64,000 nucleotides of DNA from Pseudoalteromonas fuliginea (GTDB lineage Bacteria > Pseudomonadota > Gammaproteobacteria > Enterobacterales > Alteromonadaceae), in the NCBI RefSeq assembly GCF_000690055.1, contig NZ_JJNZ01000007.1, forward strand, positions 62,001 through 126,000, given 5' to 3'. Shown here piece by piece: positions 54,355-63,182 of this stretch. Every line of letters begins with the position of its first letter. Positions within the stretch are counted from its first letter, which is position 1. The notes beneath the pieces were generated by a model. It had not been told where the DNA came from. It made no database searches and saw only the letters and a list, made by a program, of their open reading frames with translations. Made by a program: the position numbers and the translations under genes.

Positions 54355-55925
54355 TGTGTTCCTGCTGTAGTTACTGTTGCACGTCCATCTGAACGAGGAT
54401 CTGTTGCAGCTTCAAGGCTTGTAGGTGTATCTAAAATCGCCCCAGCGTGCCCCATCATTTCGTTATTATTATCAACGCTTACCCAATCGTGGTCACGTTG
54501 ATTTAATTCATGTTCTATATGAAAAACTAACCCTTTTTCAATTTTTAAATTTGTACTTGTATCGCCCCATGTACGTCCAAGTAACCAACGAGGGTCGCTA
54601 ATCGCTTGTTTTATTGATTTATTTCGCCATGCGTAGCCTGCAAAAACAGCGGCTTGGGTTTGTGGCTGCCCTTCTCCGCCCATTGTTCCGTAAGCAAGTC
54701 GACGACCATCGCTAAACTTTGCCAGTGCTGGGTTAAGTGTATGAGCCGGCTTTTTATTTGGAGCAAGGGCGTTGGTATCTTGATTGTTTAAACTAAAGCT
54801 TAAACCACGGTTATTCCACACAAAGCCGCCTTCACTCATTAATATTCCGCTGCCAAATTCCCAGTAAATACTTTGAATAAAGCTGACTAATTGCCCGTTT
54901 TTATCTCTGGCTGCCATCCACACAGTATCGCCAGGCTCTGCGTTAAATGGCCACTGCTGTGCTTTACTCATATCAATATTGTTAGCAAGTTCGCCTAAGC
55001 GATTATCGGTTAGTGCGTTTTTATAATCGTCTCCTAATGCTTCAGGGTCAGCCCAAAGGGTAGGGCGATGGGTAAAGCTTTGTTTAGTTGCCTCAACAAT
55101 TAAATGTGTCCAGTCGGCATCGGTTTTAGCTAAATGCTTTAACTTATTTACGGCACCAATTATTTGTAGTGAATGCACGCCTTGTGTTGGCGCGGGTAAG
55201 TTGTAGCAATCAATACCACTGAGGTTTGCATTTAGCGCAGTAACTACCCCGGCTTTAGTATTTGCAATGTCACCTGCGGTAATTGAGCTGCCTGCTTTTG
55301 CTAAGTCGGCGGCAAATGAGTTGGCAAGTGCGCCTTCATAAAATGCGTTTAAACCATGCTTTGCTAGGTATTCAAACGTTGCTGCAAGTTTAGGGTTTTT
55401 AAAATGTTGACCTGCTTGCAAGGGGTTACCATTGGGTATGTAGAGGCTTTTAAACGCCTCATTGGTATTGTTAGCAGCGGCTAGTTTTTCGCAGCCTGCT
55501 TGCAAGCTTTTTGTAACGGTAAAGCCCTCGCGCGCAAGCTCAATAGCGGGTGCTAAAATTTTTGACAGTGGTAGTGCCGCATGCTCATCTAGTTCAAGCG
55601 CTTTTTGCCAGCCGCGTATTGTGCCCGCTTGAGTTAGTGCGCTTAATCCGCCGCGCTCTGGTATTTGCGTGAGCGGGTTATACGCCGTTGTATTAGTTGC
55701 AGCGCGGCCGCAGGCGTCAATAGCTGTGGGCGTTTTTTGATTTGGGTTATCGATAAGCCAAAAGCTGTCGCCACCAATTGAGTTCATATGTGGATATACA
55801 ACGCTAATAGCAGCGGCAGCCGCGACCATAGCCTCGGTAGCTGTACCGCCTTGTTTTAGTATATTTATACCCGCCTCAGTGGCCGAAAAATGAGACGCGG
55901 TAAATGCAATATTGTGTGTGGTCAT
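54342..55925 (-). CDS. hpxW: Gamma-glutamyltransferase-fold protein, probable oxamate amidohydrolase
   Basis: 527 residues, cytoplasmic (no signal peptide, unlike secreted GGT). GGT marks: MNSIGGDSFWLIDNP, DACGRAATNTTAY, and the autoprocessing/nucleophile Thr in GDTVWMAARDKNGQLVSFIQS, plus TMGGEGQPQTQA. In Klebsiella the cytoplasmic GGT-like HpxW hydrolyses oxamate in hypoxanthine catabolism. Here the gene follows the PucG-like gene's pathway and overlaps an amidase gene by 4 bp, consistent with that role. Ordinary GGT cannot be fully excluded. Confidence 0.75.
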   Translation of the reverse strand: MTTHNIAFTASHFSATEAGINILKQGGTATEAMVAAAAAISVVYPHMNSIGGDSFWLIDNPNQKTPTAIDACGRAATNTTAYNPLTQIPERGGLSALTQAGTIRGWQKALELDEHAALPLSKILAPAIELAREGFTVTKSLQAGCEKLAAANNTNEAFKSLYIPNGNPLQAGQHFKNPKLAATFEYLAKHGLNAFYEGALANSFAADLAKAGSSITAGDIANTKAGVVTALNANLSGIDCYNLPAPTQGVHSLQIIGAVNKLKHLAKTDADWTHLIVEATKQSFTHRPTLWADPEALGDDYKNALTDNRLGELANNIDMSKAQQWPFNAEPGDTVWMAARDKNGQLVSFIQSIYWEFGSGILMSEGGFVWNNRGLSFSLNNQDTNALAPNKKPAHTLNPALAKFSDGRRLAYGTMGGEGQPQTQAAVFAGYAWRNKSIKQAISDPRWLLGRTWGDTSTNLKIEKGLVFHIEHELNQRDHDWVSVDNNNEMMGHAGAILDTPTSLEAATDPRSDGRATVTTAGTQCQK

Positions 55926-57127
55926 GCCGGTGTGTCCTGTTTAAAATGTGCAGCTAGGTGCTTAACGCAAGCAAGTAGGCTTTTATCGTTACCGTGGCTC
56001 ATCATTAATGAAAAACCATACAGATGATCATTTGCTAAATCAGCCAGCGGTAAATGCACTTGCGCTGAGCTACTAAGCCCTGCAATTGCCGAAAGCGTAA
56101 TAATTTGCATGCGTAAGGCGCTTGTGTCGGCGCCTAATTTAGGTGCGGTTGTAGGTGTGGTTGGCAAAAATAAACAGCTGTTTGTATTTAGGTTTTTAGC
56201 TATTAGTGTTTGCCATTGGGTTTGTACTTTTAGTGCTTCTTGTTCTTCTTGATCAGTTAGGGCAAGCGCCATATTAAAACGTGCCGCAATTGCTGGAGCA
56301 AACTGGGGAAGTTGCCCCGGCAATTGAAGCCAATCTTTATGCGTTTTTGCGATTGCTCGCCCTTGCAGTACTCTAAAACTATCCGCAAGTTCATTTAATA
56401 AGCTGCTGTTAGGTAGTTCAAATTCTTTATGGTGCTTAAAATTAGGCTTGGTTTTTTCAAGCAATTGTTTAAGTGGGGCTTGTAAAACAGGGTCAACGAG
56501 TTCAAATAACGGCTCACAAATAACTAAGGTATCAACGTTATTAATAGCTTGATTTGGTAGCAGTACATTACCTACATCGCTTAATAGCTCGGCGCTTTGG
56601 GTAAGCCAACCTATGGTATCAAAAGGGGGAGCCAACGGTATTAGGCCGTCTTTTTCAATCACGTTATGGCTTGGCCTTATGCCATATAAACCACAATAGC
56701 TGGCGGGTATTCTAATTGAGCCGCCAGTGTCGGTGCCTAAGCCAATATCAGCTAAGTTTGCAGCAACTGCAGCAGCAGACCCCATACTCGAACCACCGCA
56801 AGCATGCCCTTTTAATTTAGGATTTTGCGCAGTGCCATAATGTATATTATTACCTTCTAAGCTATAAGCCAGTTCGTCAGTATGGGTAAAGCCTATAAAG
56901 TTACAACCAGCGGTCATGAGCTTATTAACCGAGCTTGCCGTATTTTGAGCCGGTTTAGCTGTTTTAAACCAGTGTGGGTTGCCTGCGCTGTTACGCTCGC
57001 CCTTTACTGCAAATACATCTTTTACAGCTAAGCGATTGTTTGCAAGTAGACCAGATTGGTTTGTTTGCCACAGGGTAGGACCATGGTCACAAAAAATACC
57101 GGTCGTATTATTATTTTTGGTACTCAT
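55922..57127 (-). CDS. Amidase-signature enzyme in the purine operon
   Basis: ATG 57127 preferred; ~401 residues. Ser-cisSer-Lys triad: Lys in LAVKDVFAV, and GGSSMGSAAAVAANLADIGLGTDTGGSIRIPAS with the SGSI-like GGSIRIPAS. Shorter than typical ~460-residue amidases but with the core complete. It could act on oxalurate or a related ureido acid (the AtzE-like role in the Klebsiella hpx cluster); the substrate is not readable from sequence. First gene of the second catabolic run, behind two palindromic sites at 57150-57166 and 57323-57338. Confidence 0.8.
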   Translation of the reverse strand: MSTKNNNTTGIFCDHGPTLWQTNQSGLLANNRLAVKDVFAVKGERNSAGNPHWFKTAKPAQNTASSVNKLMTAGCNFIGFTHTDELAYSLEGNNIHYGTAQNPKLKGHACGGSSMGSAAAVAANLADIGLGTDTGGSIRIPASYCGLYGIRPSHNVIEKDGLIPLAPPFDTIGWLTQSAELLSDVGNVLLPNQAINNVDTLVICEPLFELVDPVLQAPLKQLLEKTKPNFKHHKEFELPNSSLLNELADSFRVLQGRAIAKTHKDWLQLPGQLPQFAPAIAARFNMALALTDQEEQEALKVQTQWQTLIAKNLNTNSCLFLPTTPTTAPKLGADTSALRMQIITLSAIAGLSSSAQVHLPLADLANDHLYGFSLMMSHGNDKSLLACVKHLAAHFKQDTPA

Positions 57128-57149
57128 ATCACCACTCGTTATAAAAAAT

Positions 57150-57166
57150 CTGACCAAGCAGTTCAG
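57150..57166. promoter_or_regulatory. Degenerate palindromic site before the amidase operon
   Basis: CTGACCAAGCAGTTCAG has outer CTGA/TCAG arms and one arm (TGACCA) of the RutR-like motif; weaker than the other sites. It lies ~25 bp upstream of the amidase start. Confidence 0.5.
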
Positions 57167-57322
57167 ATTTAGAGTGATTAAAAAGACGGATTAATTTTTA
57201 TTATTTTTCAGCTCACTGCGTAACATCTTGTTTTTATTTTACAGAGCCTGATCCGCTTTTTAATCGGTTAGCTTATTATATTGTTTAAAACCTAAGCAAG
57301 AGGAATGCCATTAATTAAAATC

Positions 57323-57338
57323 CTGTCCAACTGGTCAG
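57323..57338. promoter_or_regulatory. RutR-like operator before the amidase operon
   Basis: CTGTCCAACTGGTCAG, a near match to TGACC-N4-GGTCA with one arm base changed, about 195 bp upstream of the amidase start, in the position of a promoter-distal operator. Confidence 0.7.
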
Positions 57339-57409
57339 GTTTTGTTGGGTTATATGAGATTTGTAAATGTGGGCTATAGAAATAGTGAGATTAAAATGAG
57401 CCAAAACAA

Positions 57410-57441
57410 ACCAATTTGGTGCGCAGATGCACCAAATTGGT
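57410..57441 (-). terminator. Terminator of the rraA-like gene
   Basis: A 13-bp perfect stem ACCAATTTGGTGC / GCACCAAATTGGT with a 6-base loop, followed on the minus strand by TTTGTTTTGG; 24 bp after the rraA-like stop at 57465. Confidence 0.85.
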
Positions 57442-57464
57442 CTTTATTTATATGGTTTTGAGTG

Positions 57465-57947
57465 CTAAATAAGGGGCGTTTTACTGATGATTAAACCGTT
57501 AATATCGGCGTAAACCCAATCGTTAGGTTCAATAGTGGTGCTAAGCATGGTAATAGCTTGGTTTTTATCACCAAAGCCGCGCTTTAAGGTACTACGTGGT
57601 GTAGAGCCTAGCGCCATTACAGGTAAGTTCATCGTGGCAAGTATTTCAATATCTCGGCAACAGCCATTTATTATTACGCCTTCCCAGCCATTACTTAAGG
57701 CACGTTCAGCCATAATATCGCCTATAAACGCAAAGCGTTTGCTCGCAAATCCGTTTATAACTAACACTTTACCTTTACCATTTTCATGCAATATATCGGC
57801 GGCAAAAGAGTTGTCTTCTGGGCAGGTAACGGTAACTACTTTGCCATAAAACGTGGTTTTTTTACCAAAGTGATAAAGGCCGCTGTCTGCTACTTGTACT
57901 TTATCGCGATGATCGTCAAACAAATCGGGTGTAGTAAAGGATGTCAT
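57465..57947 (-). CDS. rraA: RraA-family protein
   Basis: 160 residues. TPDLFDDHRDKVQVADSGL, AADILHENGKGKVLVINGF, FIGDIMAERALSNGWEGVIINGCCRDIE and GSTPRSTLKRG are the RraA pattern. In E. coli RraA inhibits RNase E; related proteins are hydroxy-acid aldolases with the same fold. Being next to a purine-cluster TetR gene (3 bp apart) and downstream of it, an aldolase/decarboxylase role on a ureidoglycolate-like acid is possible. Family certain, function not. Confidence 0.85.
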   Translation of the reverse strand: MTSFTTPDLFDDHRDKVQVADSGLYHFGKKTTFYGKVVTVTCPEDNSFAADILHENGKGKVLVINGFASKRFAFIGDIMAERALSNGWEGVIINGCCRDIEILATMNLPVMALGSTPRSTLKRGFGDKNQAITMLSTTIEPNDWVYADINGLIISKTPLI

Positions 57948-57950
57948 GGG

Positions 57951-58604
57951 TTAAGTCTCACTTTGCTCAGGTATTTTAAGACCAATACCTTTTAAAATTA
58001 TGTGGGCAATTGATTGCGTAATTTGTGCCACATCGGTTTCGTCGTACTCTAATTTGTTCATTACGAGTAAAACCTCAGCCTGAAAGTCGGCGTAATATTG
58101 CGTGGTAGACCAAATAGTAAAGAGCAAATGGTAGGGGTCAACCTTATCCATTTTATCTGCGTCCATCCATGCTTGAAGTACATCAACCTTTTGTTTAACC
58201 CAAGGGCGGGTATTGGTTCTAAAGTAGTTTTGTAAATAAGGGGCACCGCGCAGTATTTCACTGGCAAATAAGCGAGATTGCATTGGCTGATTTACGGCCA
58301 GTATTACTTTGCTTTTAATATAGTTATAAAGCACGGTAGCTGGATCGTCGTTAATTGTGACGTTATCAAGCCCTAAGTTCCAATTAGCTATTATGCGGTC
58401 GATCACAGACTCGTATAGACCATCTTTACTTTTAAAGTAATACAAAATATTAGCTTTTGGCACCTGCGCTTCTTTAGCAACCATGCTCATACTTGCTCCG
58501 TCGTAACCTAATTGCGAAAACAATTGCTCGGCGGCATCTAAAATTAGTTTTTGGTTTTTCTCGCGTGTCACTTCTTTTTTATTTGGTTTTATTTGTGTGG
58601 TCAT
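57951..58604 (-). CDS. TetR-family regulator, RutR-like
   Basis: ATG 58604 (MTTQIKPNKKE) preferred to the longer start; ~217 residues. HTH: LILDAAEQLFSQLGYDGASMSMVAKEAQVPKANILYYFKSKDGLYESVI. The C-terminal half (YIKSKVILAVNQPMQSRLFASEIL, DPYHLLFTIWSTTQYYADFQAEV) follows the RutR-type ligand domain. RutR senses uracil/thymine; here purines or pathway intermediates are the likely ligands. Its own promoter carries the palindrome CTGACCAAAAGGTCAA, and the same motif precedes both catabolic runs. Confidence 0.85.
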   Translation of the reverse strand: MTTQIKPNKKEVTREKNQKLILDAAEQLFSQLGYDGASMSMVAKEAQVPKANILYYFKSKDGLYESVIDRIIANWNLGLDNVTINDDPATVLYNYIKSKVILAVNQPMQSRLFASEILRGAPYLQNYFRTNTRPWVKQKVDVLQAWMDADKMDKVDPYHLLFTIWSTTQYYADFQAEVLLVMNKLEYDETDVAQITQSIAHIILKGIGLKIPEQSET

Positions 58605-58647
58605 TATAGAGTTTGCGTGTTTAACGTATTGATTGATTGTAGCTTTA

Positions 58648-58663
58648 CTGACCAAAAGGTCAA
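58648..58663. promoter_or_regulatory. RutR-like operator before the TetR gene
   Basis: CTGACCAAAAGGTCAA, the best palindrome of the set (TGACC-AAAA-GGTCA), 45-60 bp upstream of the TetR-type start; implies autoregulation. Confidence 0.85.
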
Positions 58664-58788
58664 TTACTAAAAAGGGTGAATGCTAAAAACAAACGAGAGG
58701 TTTAAGCTATTAACCTTGATTGTTTAATTAAATAATTACTGTTAGTTTAGTTTAGTTTCAAGTTTACGAGTAGTACTTTAGGTTTAAT

Positions 58789-59709
58789 ATGGAGTTTTTA
58801 AGCAAAAATAAATACACGCTTTATGGAGTCGCTGCAATATTACTATGGAGTTGCTTAGTTGCATTACTTCGGGATATTTCTGAGTTGTTTAGCCCCATAG
58901 GTGGTGCGGCGGCTATGTATTCTGTCAGTGCTATATTTTTAATTTTGGTTATGGGAGTGCCCAAGTTTAGTGGGTTTTCAAAACGTTACTTGGTAGTAGG
59001 TACTTTATTATTTGTAGCGTACGAAATTTGTTTAGCGCTTTCTATTGGTATGGCAAATAGTCGTCATCAGGCAATGGAAATGGCGGTTATTAATTATTTA
59101 TGGCCCACGCTGACTATATTGCTCTCTATTATTATTGGTCGTAAAAAAGTAAATTTCTGGGTTTACCCAAGCATGATCATTGCTTTTTTAGGCGTTGCTT
59201 GGTGTATTACGGGCGATCAAAAAATGTCACTCGATACGCTTGTTACTAACTTTGCTGATAATCCTGCTACTTATTTAATGGCATTAGCTGCAGCGTTTAT
59301 ATGGGCTATTTATTGCGTAGTAACGCAAAAGCTGAGTAATGGTAAAAATGCCATTACGTTATTTTTTGCTGTTACGGCAATGAGTTTGTGGGCGCAATAT
59401 GGTTTTAGTAATGAAGCGCCATTAACGTTTTCACTGGGCTCAAGCATAACATTGCTATTAGCTGGTGTAGTCGTGGGGAGCGGTTATGCACTGTGGAATC
59501 AAGCTATTATTGGCGGTAACTTAATGCTTTTGGGCACGCTTTCGTACTTTACACCGGTGTTTTCTACTATTATTTCGGCGTTGTATTTATCTATTACGCT
59601 GAGTGCTTCGTTTTGGCAGGGGGTTGTGCTGGTAACAGTAGGCTCGCTAATTTGCTACTTTGTAACGCGAGAAAAGCCTAAACAACCTCAAATAGCGTCT
59701 GCAACATAA
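58789..59709 (+). CDS. yddG: YddG-like DMT exporter (aromatic amino acids)
   Basis: 306 residues with ten membrane segments in two EamA halves. NKYTLYGVAAILLWSCLVALLRDISE and GMANSRHQAMEMAVINYLWP followed by ALWNQAIIGGNLMLLGTLSYFTPVFST are YddG-type. YddG exports phenylalanine and related metabolites. It begins ~130 bp from the divergent TetR gene and could fall under the same palindrome, though membership in the purine regulon is speculative. Confidence 0.85.
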   Translation: MEFLSKNKYTLYGVAAILLWSCLVALLRDISELFSPIGGAAAMYSVSAIFLILVMGVPKFSGFSKRYLVVGTLLFVAYEICLALSIGMANSRHQAMEMAVINYLWPTLTILLSIIIGRKKVNFWVYPSMIIAFLGVAWCITGDQKMSLDTLVTNFADNPATYLMALAAAFIWAIYCVVTQKLSNGKNAITLFFAVTAMSLWAQYGFSNEAPLTFSLGSSITLLLAGVVVGSGYALWNQAIIGGNLMLLGTLSYFTPVFSTIISALYLSITLSASFWQGVVLVTVGSLICYFVTREKPKQPQIASAT

Positions 59710-59728
59710 GACTAATTTTATTAAAAAT

Positions 59729-59755
59729 AAGCCCTATTATTTTAGGGCTTTTTAT
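59729..59755 (+). terminator. Terminator of the yddG-like gene
   Basis: AAGCCCTA / TAGGGCTT stem, loop TTATTT, then TTTATT; 20 bp after the stop, facing the convergent ankyrin gene. Confidence 0.9.
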
Positions 59756-59765
59756 TGCGTGCAGA

Positions 59766-60281
59766 TTATTTTGCATTATTTACCTTTGCTAGTAACTCTA
59801 TAACTTTTTGTTGACCAAATGTTTGTGCAAACTGCTCGGCTGTTTGACCGGCTTTGTTTTGATGCGCGTTATCGCAATCAAGTGATACGAGCGTTTTAGC
59901 GATACTAAATTCACCTCTAAAAATAGCGGCCATTAGCGCTGTGTTGCCACGGTTATCTTCTAAACAGGCATTGGCACCTAAGTGCAAAAGCGTGTTAACC
60001 GTGTTTTTATTGCCATGATAAGTGGCAATCATTAACGCGGTATAGCCTTTATTGTTGTAGCTGTCGATAGGAATACCGGCATCTACAAATTGCTCTATTA
60101 CAGCTGTGTCGTTTGTGCGTGCTGCGGCAAAGTAATAAGCAAATAAGCTATCGTATTGAGTTTTTGCAGAATGTTGGGTTTCAACTTGCGTACTGGGTGT
60201 TTGTGTATCTGATGTATTTTGAGCGTAAACGCTACTGGTAAAGCTCAGTAGTAGAGCGACTATAATTAATAAATTACGCAT
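59766..60281 (-). CDS. Periplasmic ankyrin-repeat protein, catalase partner
   Basis: ATG 60281 gives a signal peptide (LLIIVALLLSFTSSVYA); ATG 60287 lies only 2 bp from GAGG. About 171 residues with three to four ankyrin repeats (YNNKGYTALMIATYHGN, CLEDNRGNTALMAAIFRGE, HQNKAGQTAEQFAQTFGQ). Behind a periplasmic catalase in the same direction; catalase-ankyrin pairs (ankB-katB type) occur in other gammaproteobacteria, where the ankyrin protein is needed for full catalase activity. Confidence 0.88.
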   Translation of the reverse strand: MRNLLIIVALLLSFTSSVYAQNTSDTQTPSTQVETQHSAKTQYDSLFAYYFAAARTNDTAVIEQFVDAGIPIDSYNNKGYTALMIATYHGNKNTVNTLLHLGANACLEDNRGNTALMAAIFRGEFSIAKTLVSLDCDNAHQNKAGQTAEQFAQTFGQQKVIELLAKVNNAK

Positions 60282-60301
60282 AACCATTGCCTCTTATAAA
60301 A

Positions 60302-60325
60302 GAGGAAGGGGTTTATTCCTTCCTC
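60302..60325 (-). terminator. Attenuator-like hairpin between catalase and ankyrin gene
   Basis: Perfect GAGGAAGG / CCTTCCTC stem; on the minus strand it is followed by TTTTATAAG, so it could terminate part of the catalase transcript before the ankyrin gene. Confidence 0.75.
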
Positions 60326-60380
60326 ATGGTTGTGGTTTAAATAGCTATTTAGTTGGGACTAATTGCTTTTAACTAGTTGC

Positions 60381-61907
60381 TTATAAGTTAGCGGCTAGTT
60401 GTTTAACCATTTTAATATCGCCTTTTACAGCTTTAGTTAAGCGTGTACCGTACTCACTGTCTGCTTTGTAAAAGTGGCTAAGCATTTTGTGTTTAACACT
60501 GCTGTTTTGCACTTTGCCTAAATCGCCAGCTAGGTTATTAATTAGGTTTGTACGTTCTTGCTTGCTAAAACCACGGTATATAACACCTGCTTGCGCGAAG
60601 TTTTGCTGCTTTTTAATCGCGGCTTGTTGTACAAAGCCTTTTAGCTCTGTGTTACTTCTACGTGCAATTGGGTTTTCAGCTACGTTTTCTTGGCTTGGCT
60701 GGTAGTTCACATTGCTTGTAGTGTTACCAATATTCATTGCGCCGTCTTGGTTGTAGTTCACCACTTCAACTTTTGCACGGTTAATTGGCAATTGCTGGTG
60801 GTTAGCACCTAGGCGGTACATTTGTGTATCAGCGTAAGAAAACATACGACCTTGTAATAAACGGTCTTCTGATGGCTCAATACCTGGAATAATGTTTGCC
60901 GGTGCCATTGCTACTTGTTCTGTAGATTGGAAGAAGTTAGTTGGCATGCGGTTTAAGGTCATTGTTCCTACTTTAGTTTCTTTAATGTCTAACCACATTT
61001 TTGTTGCATCTAATGGGTTGTAATCAAAGTCATCAAGCTGCGACGGATCAAGCGTTTTAATGTATAGATCCCATTTAGGGAAGTTACCTTTACCAATTTC
61101 GCTGTATAGGTCGCGTGTTAAGTGTTGGAAGTCTTGGCTTTGCACTTTAGCTACTTCTTTTGCGTCAAGGTTATCAATACCTTGTTGGCTTACCCAATGA
61201 AACTTAACGTATTTAACATCGCCCGATTTATTAATCATTTTGTATGCATGTACACCCCAACCGTCCATTTTACGAAGACTTGCTGGTGTACCGTAGTCAC
61301 TGTAAACCCACGTTAGCATTTGTGTAGAAGCTGGTTCATGCGAGAAAAAATCAAAAAAGCGATTAGGATCTTGAATGTTATCAACCGGAGATGGTTTTAA
61401 AGAGTGAACCATGTCTGGAAATTTGATTGCATCGCGAATAAAGAACACAGGTAAATTATTACCTACTAAATCCCAGTTACCTTGGTCTGTGTAAAACTTA
61501 GTTGCAAAGCCACGTGGATCGCGCAGTGTTTCTGGGCTGCCTTTTGAGTGAATTACTGAGGAAAAGCGAACAAATACGTCTGTTTCTTTACCTGCTTGTG
61601 CAAACGGTGCTGCAATTGTTAAATCATCTAGCTCTTTTGATGCTACAAACACACCGTGTGCGCCAGTACCACGAGCATGCACAACACGCTCTGGAATACG
61701 CTCACGTGCAAAGCGTTGCAGTTTTTGAATTAGTTGCACGTCTTCTAGTAATACACTGCCACGTTCGCCAGCAGTAATTGAATTTTGGTTGTCGCCAACA
61801 GCTGCGCCGTTATCTTTAGTAAGAGGTGTTGCTGCGCTTGCCGGTAATGCTATTGCAAGTGCCAGTGCAGTGAGTGTTAATTTTGTTTTGTTTATTTGAG
61901 TATTCAT
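60381..61907 (-). CDS. Periplasmic monofunctional catalase
   Basis: ATG 61907 with GAGG upstream; 508 residues with a signal peptide ending near 25 (ALAIALPASAA). Active-site His ~77 (ERVVHARGTGAHG), Asn ~150 (DLVGNNLPVFF) and haem-ligand Tyr in MFSYADTQMYRLG, all intact. A small-subunit catalase without the C-terminal flavodoxin-like domain. It destroys hydrogen peroxide outside the cytoplasm. Sits with the ankyrin partner; probably induced by peroxide stress, but I see no OxyR box with confidence. Confidence 0.93.
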   Translation of the reverse strand: MNTQINKTKLTLTALALAIALPASAATPLTKDNGAAVGDNQNSITAGERGSVLLEDVQLIQKLQRFARERIPERVVHARGTGAHGVFVASKELDDLTIAAPFAQAGKETDVFVRFSSVIHSKGSPETLRDPRGFATKFYTDQGNWDLVGNNLPVFFIRDAIKFPDMVHSLKPSPVDNIQDPNRFFDFFSHEPASTQMLTWVYSDYGTPASLRKMDGWGVHAYKMINKSGDVKYVKFHWVSQQGIDNLDAKEVAKVQSQDFQHLTRDLYSEIGKGNFPKWDLYIKTLDPSQLDDFDYNPLDATKMWLDIKETKVGTMTLNRMPTNFFQSTEQVAMAPANIIPGIEPSEDRLLQGRMFSYADTQMYRLGANHQQLPINRAKVEVVNYNQDGAMNIGNTTSNVNYQPSQENVAENPIARRSNTELKGFVQQAAIKKQQNFAQAGVIYRGFSKQERTNLINNLAGDLGKVQNSSVKHKMLSHFYKADSEYGTRLTKAVKGDIKMVKQLAANL

Positions 61908-62334
61908 TGTCGACCTCATCTATTTAAAAGTGCCGGCAGTGGTGCTGGCTGTTAATCTGTTAACGATAGTATTAATTTTATTAACTTCGGTAAAACTGAT
62001 TAATTAGATTGATGTGATTTGTAAAATAGATGAAATGAATTTGCAGATACACTTTTTACATTAATGTAATTTTTTTACTACGACCTTAGTCGCAATATGC
62101 TTTTATAAAATTTATTAAATACAAAGGTTTTTAGTTTTATCTGGCGGTATTTTCACCAAGCTGGTGCGTTTTATACTTACAGTGTGTTGACATATTCGCG
62201 CAATAAAGGGAATATGCTCAATCTGTGGGCTTATGCCCAAGATTGGGTTGTACTAAAAAGTTGCACAATATTAATCGCGCTTAACTCGTTATGCTTAAAT
62301 TAGCTAAATTAAACAGTTTGAATAAGGTGACAAG
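61908..62334. other. Divergent promoter region with a bulged hairpin
   Basis: No gene. At 62219-62245 CAATCT-G-TGGGC and GCCCAAGATTG form an 11-bp stem with a single bulged G and TTAT loop, 90 bp before the HAD gene; it could be a leader RNA structure or regulator site. The rest is AT-rich promoter DNA of the catalase (-) and HAD (+) genes. Confidence 0.55.
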
Positions 62335-63008
62335 ATGAATACTAATATTGAGCTAGTGATATTTGATTGTGATGGCGTTGTTATTGATAGCGAAATTTTA
62401 AGCGCACACGTACTCATTAATATGCTTGTTGAAAAAGGCGTTGAGATTGACCGCGCTTATGTACAGCAACACTTTTTAGGGTGCAACTTTAAAACAGTAA
62501 GCCAAAAAATAGCGGATGCATTTAATGTCACTCTTCCTGAAAGCTTTGAAGGTGACTACCGCGAGGCACTGTTAAACGAATTTGAAACCGGACTAATCAC
62601 GACTGACGGTATAAAAGACGTACTTAACAATTTAGCTGTGCCTATTTGTATAGCTACTAGCAGCAGCCTAGCACGCACCGCAAAAGCGTTGAGCGTAGTG
62701 AGCTTAAGTAAGTACTTTAGCGATACGGTTTTTACCAGCAGCGAAGTTAAGCGTGGCAAACCAGCCCCCGATTTATTTTTACATGCAGCTAAACAAATGG
62801 GTGTAAAGCCAGAGCATTGCTTAGTAATTGAAGACAGTAAAGCCGGCGTAAACGCAGGAATTGACGCCAATATGCAAGTACTGCATTACAGCGGTGGGCA
62901 CATATGCAAGGCTCTGTTAATCATGTACACAGTGCTTACCCAAATGTTGATCATTTAACGCATTGGCAAGATTTTTTTAGTGCATACCCTGAACTTAAAA
63001 AGCAGTAA
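62335..63008 (+). pseudogene. HAD-family phosphatase (YieH/beta-PGM type), C-terminal frameshift
   Basis: Reads normally from ATG 62335 (motif I FDCDGVVIDSE, motif II ATSSSLARTA, motif III KRGKPAPDLFL, motif IV IEDSKAGVNAG). After MQVLHYSGG (near 62895) the frame diverges and ends at 62958. One base later in the next frame, AHMQGSVNHVHSAYPNVDHL and WQDFFSAYPELKKQ run to 63008, the expected tail. All catalytic motifs precede the break at a GGG run (62896-62898), so the protein may keep activity. Could be real or a base-calling error. Confidence 0.85.
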
Positions 63009-63182
63009 ACACGCAGCTTTTTAAATACACAAAGTTTTAAACGCGATTTGCTCGCCTTACACACTGACAGGCAAGCAAACGCAAAATATAAATTTAGATG
63101 GTTTTGCTTTACTAAAAACAAAACATGGCAAAACATCATGCGTTTATAAGCCAAATTATAAAAGGCAAAGTATTTAGGTACT
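63009..63182. other. Short intergenic segment with hairpin
   Basis: No gene. TTTGCTCGCCT (63047-63057) and AGGCAAGCAAA (63069-63079) form an 11-bp stem with one mismatch; possible terminator of the HAD gene, though no T tract follows. Confidence 0.45.

Noticed and set aside
57465-57947. Calling the RraA-like gene a certain RNase E inhibitor
   Set aside because: The fold is shared by aldolases and its purine-cluster location argues for caution; kept as family only.
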